Of a stretch of 64,000 nucleotides of DNA, positions 26,501-38,500 are shown piece by piece. The position numbers and the translations under genes are program-made. The notes under the pieces were generated by a model. The model worked only from the letters and a program-made list of their open reading frames with translations. It was not told the origin of the DNA and made no database searches. The first letter of the stretch is position 1, and the number at the start of each line of letters is the position of its first letter. The DNA comes from Mytilisepta virgata (Eukaryota; Mollusca; Bivalvia; Mytilida; Mytilidae): the NCBI GenBank assembly GCA_028015205.1, contig CM051514.1:48500150-48564149 (forward strand), written 5' to 3'.

Positions 26501-29500
26501 AAAAACGTATCTATAGACCAAAATATTTGTTGAGAAATGGAATTGTCACTCAAGCATGAAATTAAAAGTCTAGAATGACACCTACTTGCAAAGAAGTATC
26601 TACTGACCATGTACGGTGGATTTAGGTATTACAGCTACAGAGAAATGGACTAAATCATGAAAATTTGACTCAATCAATCAAGCGTGAAATAGAGGTCAAA
26701 GATAAGGTGTCAGATGTCAGACTTGTATCTATAATACTAAATTTACGAATTAGCCGAATAGGCGGCAAAACGCGTGGTTCAAAATAAACGATGTATGGTT
26801 CAGATTATAAAGGCTATTATCGGATTTGACAATCTGCATTTATAAATTTAAACTACAGCTTTGTTTATGTGCAAATGGAATTTGTATGCATTTTTCCAAT
26901 ATGAATTCTCCCAACATATCCCTTAGAAGGTTCTCGAATGCATCATTTTAACACATTGATTTAAATAAACAAGTATACACATATTTTTAATGTATTTCTG
27001 TTTGCAATTACGGAAGAAGAAGAATAAAAAAAATTAAAAACATTCTCCTTCGAGTGGGATGTTTCCGCTTCATGTATTCAGGATGGTTTTTCTACTATAA
27101 CGCAATTTCTCCTAACTGTAAAGGTTATGAACTTTGAAGATTATGAAGAAGGAAGGTAAAGGTCAGAGGAATTCCTAACTTAGTTGTTTTTTGGATTGCT
27201 CGGATGTTTACCTTGCACAAAGTGATAAAACCAACCATTATCTATTTTTACATTATTTGTCATATGACCTGTTTAAATATATCTCTACCATACCCTAGAT
27301 AAAAATATTTTTAACAAATGGTCATCTTTATCATTAATGATGAAATTGATCTTGGGCATCTTCGATAATTATAAACGTGGACAACACACGCAGCCACACA
27401 CTAAAACTGCTTTTTATCGTCTGATTATTGGATATATTTGTGAAATTAAGCTTCGCTAGCCCTGACCATGATGACAATGGAACAATAGGAACAATTATTT
27501 TCCAAAAAATATGCTCTACCTAACTCACGGCATCTTTTGAAAAATTCATCCGTCACTAAGGAAATGTTTACATCTACAATTTCATTTTCATATATATTCT
27601 GAAGGGAAAAGGTAATGCATTATGGAATGTGTATTTAATGAAAGCTTTTCATCAAGTTCCAGTTCAGAATTAATTGTAACAATAAAAATATTGACAATTT
27701 ATGTGGTTGTGTTTTCGTCATATGGACTTTGATGAAACCTGAAGTTCCATTTTGGTAATTCTACGTGGCATACAGTCTACTTCATCAGTGGATACATCTT
27801 CGGTAGTAACGAACAGCCATATGACAATTGGGTCATGCTGACCTACATTTCACGCTTCATTGACTTCTGTTAAAATTTGCATTAACATCCATTTCTGGAA
27901 TACTACTGCATATATATACATGAAACTATCAGATGATACCACATACTTGACAGGAAAGTTTATGGGAAGCCTGCCACAACATCCATATTGAGTTCCTGTT
28001 CCATGAATGACATGGCCGCAACAACTTTTTATAGTCAATATGGCCACCACAAAAAAACATTTTTATTGAACCCGCGCTCGGGGGGTGGGAGGCTGTGTTG
28101 CTCCCCAAGACGCATCCTCACACCAAGTAATTTGACTGTAGGTCCCTTGACATCAGAAAACTGAACTCGGACGTAAAACTTGACCTAAGTCAATGAAGTA
28201 CAATAAGTAGGTCAGAGTGACCTAATTTTGGTGGGAGGCTGTGTTACTCTTCACACCAAGTAATATGATTGTAGGTCACTTTGTATGTTCAAACTGATTT
28301 TAGCATAAAACTTAAAAGCCAGTCAACCGTGTAATATGGGTCATGTGACCTCCATCTTATGTCACAAGGTCAGTCTCTTCAACGTGCACCTGCACACAAA
28401 AATGGATAACCCTATGTCAACTAGTAACTGAGAACTGGCTGTGGACGTGGACATGGACACCAGGGTACTCCATTAGTCCCCCTCAACTTCGTTGTGGCGA
28501 ACTAACAAGAGGCTCCCAAGAGCCTGAATCGCTCACCTGTTATATTTGTGTAGATCTTACTAAGTAGGTATGACACATGACGCCATTTTGACGTCGGATT
28601 TTGAGATCTGATATTAAAAGTATGATTTTTAATTCTCATTTTTGATGCTGTTTCAACGAATTGATTAAAATAAATGATATGAGAAGAACGAGTGGACTAC
28701 AGAGAACACGAATATCCGTTTTCAATGACAACAACTCATTTTAATGGATTTTATGGCAGTTGAAAAGTAGCGCCACCAACGTTTGTCAATATTTACCGTG
28801 ACGTCTGGTTCAAATTTTACCGAGAGGCGCCGTTGTTATCATGTTTTGACGAGTTCGCGGCACCGGAGCCCCTGGTCGGACATCTTTGATATATGGGTCA
28901 TTTTGAAGCGGTAGTTTCATAGATTAATTTGATATATTTCTCTCTCTCCAAATTTGCCGTTTTCTCATGAAAAAAATGTTTTAAAGGAAAGAACCTCAAA
29001 ATATTCGAGGTTTCCGATATTTTTTGAGTCCGAAAATCAGATCATAAGAAAGCTGAGAATTTTTTCTTCAAATTCATTTGTTCCTTTACGAAACTAAAAT
29101 GGTGGCTCCGCTACCGATAAACCCATATTTGGGCATAAGAATTCACTTCCGTATCGAGGGACGCCAAGATGGAAACGTCACTATCAGTCGGCGAGTTGTT
29201 GACGTTAAGTGGCTGAACGGAGGGAGATTTAAAATCTATCATGGAAAAAGAATTCAGATCAGGTAGGATATTTTTAATTATATTCTGCTAGGAATTAATT
29301 TTGAAAGTATGAAAGCTCCATGTCACTATAAATGGAGCCTGTCCAACATATTTTCAGGTCCTTTTTTTTTAAATTTTGAGAAAAAATCCCATCCACATTG
29401 GCCTGGGACAGAGGGAGGGGGTTAAAAAGTGTTCATCCCTACCCGGGGTGCTGCCAAATTTTTTTTTAGGGTTCGACTTAGTTTTTTTTCAGCCAAAAAT

Positions 29501-32500
29501 ATGAAAAAGGGGGGGGGGGGGGTAGAAGTGGAATTAATATGAAAAAGGGTGGGGATAGAAGTGGAATTCAATGAAAATATTGGAAGTCCAGAACAACAAA
29601 GTTTGCCGGACATAAATTTTTGGTCCCTTCATCTCGTTTCACAATAAGACTTCTAATCAGAATATATATTAATTTTTTTGGGGGGATTTGTGTTGATTCT
29701 ATACATACTTGTTTATCTTTATCTGATTGCTTCAAGTTCAATTTATTATCTTTATGAAACTTAATTGGAAAATCAAAAGTTATAACTGCACACTTTTCCT
29801 TTTTAGCGTTTGTGCATTTATTTCTGAATTATTGTTTTTTAATTTGAGATGTGGAAAAATTGTCATTAATATTCAAAAGTCGTTTTCTGATAACAATTAT
29901 CAAAAGGTAGATTGTGCACTCATGACGCAGCTCTTTATTAAACCTGTAGTAAGTTTACACTAAATTTTTTTTAAAAAATGAAGCTGATTCAGAAATCAAA
30001 GTTTGTTCATTTTATTTACTATTTTCTATTTAGCTTTTCAGAATTTTCATGTGTAACAGCAGTTCAGTATGCCCTATTGTATACAACAATAAATAATCTT
30101 GGTGTCCCTATATATTCAACAATGGAAGACATATTACACTTTGACATTCCAGCTTTAGATGTTCCAACAAGATGGTCTAATACAACACGTATGCTCAACT
30201 GAAACTTGAGGAGAGGCCTTTATTCGAACATGGTGTTGAATTCCGATACTTAATTTTGCTGTAAAGTCTTTTTTGATTCTGGTACTTTCCCCCTAAGATT
30301 TGGCTGTACACGGTGAAACATGCGTATGAATGTATAAAATGTGAGAATAAGTCATCCAATCACCTTCATGGATGTATATGGGATGTTATTACTATGCACT
30401 TTATATTTTTTATGTCTTTTAAAAATACATTTATCTAGGTCCTGGATATACATTTTGTAAAGTCTGGTTTCCATTACAAACTTTATTTCATAGTTTATCA
30501 ATTAAGACAATATGATGGGTGTTAGATCAATACATTATATGACACATTTATAACAATTTTGAAATTAATAAGAATTTCACCAGGAATTCAAAAACTCTAA
30601 ATTTTGCTATATCTACATCCAATTTTTTTGCTGTTTCCCAAGTAAGAGTTAAGTTGTTTTAATACATGAATATAATAATAGAATTTCTAATGTTGATTTG
30701 GAAGTTGTTTCGCAAAGAGGGGGAATTGGTTATTTATTTATTGAAACGCACTCTTGTTCAGTTGTTCAACTTGTTGATTGTATTGGTTGCTTTCCTCATC
30801 ATTGTTACTGTTATCATTGTTCTTAATCATTATTAAAATGTTTATTTTTGATATCTTCAATTTGACATTTTGCTTCCCTTCAGGCTGGTCTCGCTTGAAA
30901 GAAAAGAAACCAATAAATGAGAATTAAATGATTGCAGCTTTATTAAACTTTTAGTGATAATATGAGCAGAAGAGTCAATCTGAAACTGTAGTACAGCAGC
31001 ATCACAATAATAATTGAAATTATTCATGAAAAAAAAATGTCTGGAGTCTGCATCAACAACTGTGTTTGTCACCTGTGAAACATAAGTGCACTTAGAAAAT
31101 ATATTATATTATTAACAATTTAAACAAACAAACATCTAACATTCCAAGGTATTATACTCAGAAAGACTACATATTTAAGTCTTTATATTGGGTTGTTTAT
31201 TAATGTCAATTGATGTTGAACTAACGGCAGAAATGCAATTTTTCCAGTCGTAAAACCACAAAAATTCCACAGCAACATCTAAAATTTAGGATGCCATCAA
31301 AGCATATCAATAAATCTATAAAAAATAGATCATTTTAAGCAGCACCAAAAGAAAGATCACACCAAAAAACCCCTGTGTACAAATTTTCTTCAATATATAT
31401 GCATGGAAAAAAAAGTTACGGCAAATTTACTGATAAAAATGTTGGACTTAGTCATTTTTTGCCGCGAATTTATATTGAAAGGCTTCAAAGTCCATTTTTG
31501 AATAGGCATTTTGGAGAAATTAGAAGGAATTTCAATTTCACAATGAGTTTATAAACTACAAACAAGCCAAATATGAAGTACGTCAATTATCAGCCATATC
31601 TAACTCTCAGTTTTTGAGGTATGAGACTCCAGAAAATTCAATTTAGTCAATTTTTCGAAGCGAACACATCTGCAAATAACAAAAAGTCAATTTTTGGATC
31701 TGTATATTGCAGAAATAAAGTATAGTTTATGTCTGCAAATGAAATATCTTAATGAAATATGTCCAAATTCCACATCTATTCATTTTCAGCACTATGCTAT
31801 TGCTATTTTCTCAGATATGAGCCTATAAAAACTTAGAAAACTGAATTTTATTCAATTCCGTGCCATTTTGTCCAACGAAATCCCAATATTTTCAACCTTC
31901 TTTTGGTCATAACTTTTGAACCGCTCAAGATATCTTAAAAATGTTAAGTGTTCTGGATTCAGATTTTCAAGCACTATCTAATAAAAACAACATCTTTATT
32001 GAATATCTAAACCTTAAAATTCATGTGTCATACCTAAATTCTTACATCAATGATTATTTTTGCTATTTAATATATACCATCACAATTTTCTCTTTAATAT
32101 TGACCTGTACAATGTACAGCTAAAATATAGAATCCTGAACCCAAATAGATATGGTTGCTAGGGACTTTCTCATCGGCTGCTATGGACTTTTTTCAATGGC
32201 ATTGGCTCTTGACTTCCATTTTGACTCAAATAGGTAAATTATAGGGTCCTGAACCCAAATACATATGGTTGCTAGGGACTTCTTCATTGGTTGCTATGGA
32301 CCTTTTCAATGACCTCAACCTTTCTTTATGACTTGTAAGGGTAAATTATAAGATCCTTAACCCAAATATATATGGTTGCTAAGGAATTTTTCATCCGTTG
32401 CCAGGGACTTCCTCAACGGTTGCTATGGACTTTTACAATGACCTTGACACAAATAGGTAATTACAGGGTCCTGAACTCAAATACATATGGTTGCTAGGGA

Positions 32501-35500
32501 CTTTTTCATTGGTTGCTATGGACTTTTTCAATGACCTCGACCTTTCTTTTTGACTTGTACGGGTAAATTATAAGGTCCTTAACCCAAATATATATAAATT
32601 TATGAAGGACGGACGATAGACAGACGACAGACGGACAACGAATGCCAAGTGATGGCAAAAGCTCACATGCCCTTTTAGGACATATGAGCTAAAAATGTAT
32701 AATCAGAAGACAAATAAGATTATAATCCAATTCATATCATCATTATGAATACGTACCTGTGTACTGATAGGTTCACTCTGACTGGAGAATGCTGAAGATG
32801 ATGTGTAATTCAAATGCTGACTGGTACTACTGCCTTCTGATCCTGAAAAGGAACCAGTTAAAAGCCATTCCATGCATGTATCTGTATGTTACATTATATA
32901 CATATATATTATATCACTGGAAAAGGTATAATTGAATTTTTTACTTATTTTGCATGTTACAGTAGATTAATTCCAATCTGAATGAATTATAAATAAATAT
33001 ATTAAAATTTAAGTCTATCATGATCCATGTCCTGAAAAGAACAGTATAAATTTTTTTTCCAACCATAAAAAATCCATTTAGGAATGCTGATGTAGAATAT
33101 TTTCATTTTACAATCTATTCACAATCATTAAAAAGTTTTTTTTACCATCTGACAAGTCACCGTCATCTTCAATAATGTTTGGTCTCTTCTTTTTAACAGC
33201 CATTATTTCATCATCAGATTTCTCATCAAGCATAACTATTCCATTTTCATCACATTTTTCAGACCCACTTTCATCTTGAATGTCCAGACCATCAGGACTT
33301 TTTTCCTTCTGATCCAAGTCCATTGGATGTTTAGAATCATCATCAGAATCATAAATTTCTCTTTTTGACTTTATCAGTAAGGCATCTTCATCCTCTGAGT
33401 CACTTTGTACCTACATGTATATTTAAATAACAAGAATTCAGCTATAATATACATTATCCTGTTTCACAGAATGTGACATCACTGTTTTTGTTTTGCCTAA
33501 TAATAATTGGAATTCTTATACAGAATTAACTAACCTACATATCTATAGATATAGACAACAATACCAACAAAACTGAGCTGACCTTTTATGGTAAATGACA
33601 ATCTTCACCCATATAATTCTACTTCAAGATGCGGACTGACTTGTTTGCAGGTATTTCTTTTTTGATAATACTGTACTAAAGCTAACAGATATGGACGCAA
33701 AATATCAAAATTTATTCACTTATAAAACATATACCATATATGTACATCAACAGATTATCAACCTTAAATGACATGTAGTTATTTAGATCTAGACTTTACA
33801 CACAAGAAAATTTGAGGTTTTTCTACATGTAACACTTACATATTGTACCTCGACATTTCAGGATATTATTAAATTTACATTTGTTTTCTTTTTTAAACTA
33901 ATAACCGAGAAACATGTTTGAAACTACACTGTAAAAATCTTTATATAAACTGATATGAAACACAATATTTTCTATTTTGATACACTTTGTTTCATGGAAT
34001 GCTACATGGGTATTTCAATCAAATCTGTTAAAGGGCATACAAACGACCAGAGAAAAGTGCCCTTTATATTGAGGTGAATTTTACAAGCTTTGTACTTCTT
34101 GACATGGACTTCTTCACAGTGCCCTTTATAGGCAGTGATTTGCTATATAAAGGCACCTTTAAGGCAGGATTGATTGTATACCTACTTTATATATAATTCA
34201 TACATACATTTTGCTGTATATCGCTGTGATCATTACCAATCAAATCAGGTAAAGGTGAGCTAGCTTCTACCTCTACATCTCTTCTCTTCTCTAATTCCCC
34301 TTCCTCATCTACATCCAAAGCAACTTTTCTCTTCTTGAAATTAAAACCTAACTTAACCTTTTTCACTTTACCAAATATATTTTTTTCAGTCAAAGGAGTA
34401 GATGACTGAGGACTGTTAGAAACTTCATTGATTTCTGGTAGAGAACTTGGAACATCAATATTTTCCTTTAGACTTTCACTTCCTACATGATCTAGTGTGA
34501 TATTATCCTGTTTCCTTTTAACCAACTTGTTTAAATCCTTTGACAGAATTTTATTTGATTTGCTATCAGCCACACTTGTTATGGTCAGATCATCAGAAAA
34601 GTTCAATTTATCTTCACGAATAGTCTCAACTTCCTCGTCAGACATTTCAGTATCAGCAATATCATCTTTCAACAGTCTTTCAAATTTATTGTCTGTATCC
34701 ATAGCAACATCAGAGTCACTATCATCAATATGAACAATCTGACTTCCTGGTGTTTGCTCTTTGTTGACATCTCTAACTGAATTCCTGTTAAATTTTAATT
34801 TTACTTGTTTCTTCCTTTTAGGTTTCTGTGGAGAATAAGTAAAAGTTGGTGATATTTCTGAAGTATGTTTTTTATGGTTTGGACTTGAAAAATCATTTTT
34901 TGAAGAATCTGAACTTTGTTCTTTTGTCCTAATTTTAATCTTATCTCCACACTCCATTGTGTCATTTCTATCTCCTTCTACATGTATTCCTTTGCCAGGT
35001 GTAGATATTATTTTACTTTCCGGCATTTCATTCAAGCATTTAACTTCACTATCATCCTGTCCATTAATCTGTTTATGACCATCAGGACTAATGTCTGTTT
35101 CAATAGCAACTGATGTATTTGGTGAATTTTGCAACTTCAGATTATTTTTCTTTCTAGCGAGTCCTCGGACTGTTCTTTTCCTTGAAATTTTTTCACCTGT
35201 ATGATTACTATCAGAAAAATTAATGTCATGATTTGATAAATTTCCTGATATTTCATTGACTTTATTTTGTCTGGATGAAGGTGTATTCTGCATTAGTTTA
35301 GCTCTTTCAGCTTCTTTGTCAATATTATTTTCTTTAAATGAAGTCCCGATCTTTTTAATCGAACCTTCTTCAATTATATCTTCATTTTCACTGCTGTCTA
35401 GTAATACCATAGAATCTCTATCTATTGCCCTTTGTGTTATCAGTGTCTCAGATGGTTCTACATCCAAACAGATCAACCCCTCAGGGTTCTGAGGCATCAG

Positions 35501-38500
35501 GTCTGTACCACTACTTTGTAATTCGGAATCCATAAGAAAGATATCCTCTGGCGAACCATGTTTGTCATTTACATAATTCTCACTATTTAGCTCTAAATGA
35601 ACATCCTTCTCAGATTTCTGTTCAAGTTGCCTTTCCGCTGATCGTCGTTTTTTCTCTGCGGAGTTCCGTAAATTTAATGTTCTTTGTGAGACAAGTGTTG
35701 GTGGAAGACTATCATCGGTATTTTGAAACATTATTTGCACATTACCCTCCATTTCATTTTCATCCTCTGTTGCCATGGTTTCAGCAATTGTATCAATATC
35801 ATCAAACTTCTTTTTAAGATATTTGGGGCAAGTATGTGTTCCTGTTAAAACTATTGGAGAGGTTTTATTACATTCATTAATGTTTGATTGGCTTATAAAT
35901 TCAATATCTGAATCACAAATTTCACTAGTGGAATCTGATTTTTCATTTTTATGTTTATGTTTCACATGTTTGTTCAAACCAGATTGGTATCTTTTGTCTG
36001 ATTTTGTAATCTTTTCCTTGTTTAATTTCCTTAAAGCTACTGAATTTTCTGAACTTATGTTTTTTTCACTGCTTTCAGATGTTTCCAAATAAGAACGAAT
36101 TTTACCCTCTACTTTATCAGAACTTTTTTTCTTTCTAGCATCAACAGAATCTATTCTTGTATTGTCTCCCTTAGCTGATTTAAAGTTATCTCCCCTGTCT
36201 ATACCATGATTTTTTACAGGTAACAGTATAGAAACACTTTCTTGTGAAATAGAACAAGTATCACTAGAAGTGTCTTTTGGTTCTTTCATTCTATCTTTTC
36301 TTTTTGTTTCCTCTATCCTCAAGATCGGTGTCTCTCCTATCAATGATGGACTGTCAACAGAACTGGTGGTGACTTTGTTTTCATTTCCTGTTTTATTTCC
36401 TTGTAGAGTTGTATTTTCTACAAATTCAACATCTTTTCCTTCAGAGGGCTTTTTCATCATGACAGGTGTCTCTTCTATGAGAGATGGAGTATCAATTGAA
36501 CTAACATTACCATCCTGACTTCTATTTTTTCTGGCTCGTAGCTTTTTCCGACTTTTTCGTACTGGATTGTCCGATGTAACATTTCCATCTGTGGTGGAAA
36601 CAGTCGACTGACTTTCAGTTTTCTTAAATTCAGGCACCTGAGAGACATCGGCACTGTTATTTTGTGTTGTTATATTTCCTTTATTTTGCTTCAGATGTGT
36701 ATGGTCATTCTTGTTTTCTTCAAAATTGTTAACAATCATTTTCTCAAAATTTATTTCATCTTTTTTATTGCTTGTCATTAACCTTGCACCTCTGTCATTT
36801 TCAACAAGTTCATTGTTTTTGTCATCATTATTTTTCTCTTCCAGGTAGTCATTTACATTCTCATCTACCATGATCTCATCAACACTTTCAGGAACGACCT
36901 TGACCTCTGTGTCTTCAATCTGCAACTCAGTTGGTTCATCTTGTTGCGTATTCTCAACATAGACACTGCATTCATTGCCAGATTGTTGTGTATGCTCCAT
37001 ATAGACATCGCTTTCATTTCCAGAAAATAATTCATCCTGTGTAATTTTTGATATCTGATTTTCATGTGACATAGAACTACTACAGGCTTCTGTAATTTGA
37101 GTATAATTTCTTCTTGGACTAACTTTCAAGCTTTCACCTGTTGTAGCCTGACTCTGTATATCCTTTTGATTTTCGTCATTATCTTGGGAACTTTGCTGAA
37201 CATCTAAAATATATAAAAATGTCAGTTATTTAATTTCATTTCAGACAAAAACCACAGGAAATGACATCTTATTTTTTACTGTTCATGCTTTCATTTAAAA
37301 ATGAAGGAGATTGCAAAACAACATATTTTATTGAGATTTAAAATAAAAAAAGAAATAAAGGACCTGAAATCAATGCTTTTCTAAGTTAACAATGATGTAG
37401 TCCATGTATGTGCACTAAAGTCTACCACTCTACCAGTCTAGCCATTATGCTAAAGTAACCTGTGGAGGAGCTATCAGTGAAAGGGCTAATGCAATCCATG
37501 TTCATGTTCCTTATACTAGCAGCAAAAGTGAAAACTTGTGATGTATAAGTTTCATAACATTTAGTTGAGGCAAAGTAAAGTTAGAGTGCGGAAACAGCAA
37601 ATTCAGCAATTTTTCCATTTATAAAGGAGCATATATCAACTCCAGAACGTTGAATGTGACCCTACCCAAATTCAAACTTGATCTGTGTTGGTAGTAATAA
37701 GCACTGTGTATCAGTTTCATAACATTTAATTGAGGCTAAGTAAATTTAAAGAGCGGAAATGGCAAATTCAGCAATTTTACCATTTATAAAGGGAAACAAC
37801 TCAAGAACGGTAAAAGTGCAAAACCAAAATTTGAACTTAATCTGTGTTTGGTGGTAATAAGCATTGTGTATAAGTTTCATAACATCTGATTGAGGCAAAC
37901 TAAACTTAGAGAAAGGAAATCAATTTCAGGACATACTTACGTTTGGAGAGACGGACAAGGGTAAACCTTAACGCCCCGTCGCCTAGCAGCAGACGCACAA
38001 AAATAACCAATCTGGTGACCCCTAATTAAATTTATATCAATAAAAAGAGAATGTCAGCAGCAATAACATTTTTATTTTTAATTCAAGGGACAGGATTTTA
38101 AGAAATCATAATTTAGTCTAAATATTTGACTTTTTGGACAGATATCAACGTGCATTATATATAGTTTCTCCTTCAGGTTCGAGTGAGTTATGGAATTTCT
38201 CCACCCGAGACAGTTTAACTATTGAGGGTGGAGAAATTCCATAACTCACGAGTAAATTGAAGGAAAATCTGTTTCTCCTATGATTTTCAACAAAAACCTC
38301 AAGAAAATGTTGTTGCTTTGTTGTTTGTTTACACAGACATCATTTCGGAACTTTAGTTTATCGTTCAAATAACTGTAGAAAAAATGGTGGTAATTCCCAC
38401 ATAGAAATTTAATCATAGGGAAGTGGTTAAAGATATTATTTATTTTTATCCCACCGATCAAACACGTCAAGAATAGTAGAAATGTATTTACACATGTTTG

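Larger units (their letters stand above)
19596..32756 (-). other. BRCA1 intron 10 (13.2 kb) with a nested antisense gene
   Basis: The largest intron. It holds repeat family P3 (20280-21740), the complete plus-strand TRIM-like gene (22894-24603), SINE A copy 2 (25637-25897), and satellite elements at 25980-26740, 28080-28540 and 32120-32690. The stretches 26750-28080 and 29270-32120 are otherwise AT-rich with no supported gene; 27780-27865 is an inverted fragment of repeat P1. Confidence 0.85.

Noticed and set aside
26270..26521. Minus-strand 83-codon open frame
   Set aside because: Falls entirely in satellite families P1 and P3.
30857..31072. Minus-strand open frame VTNTVVDADSRHF after an acceptor-like ttcacag
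   Set aside because: Exons 10 and 11 of BRCA1 join directly in phase (STQ|QRQ as in human), and this frame has no donor or BRCA1 similarity.
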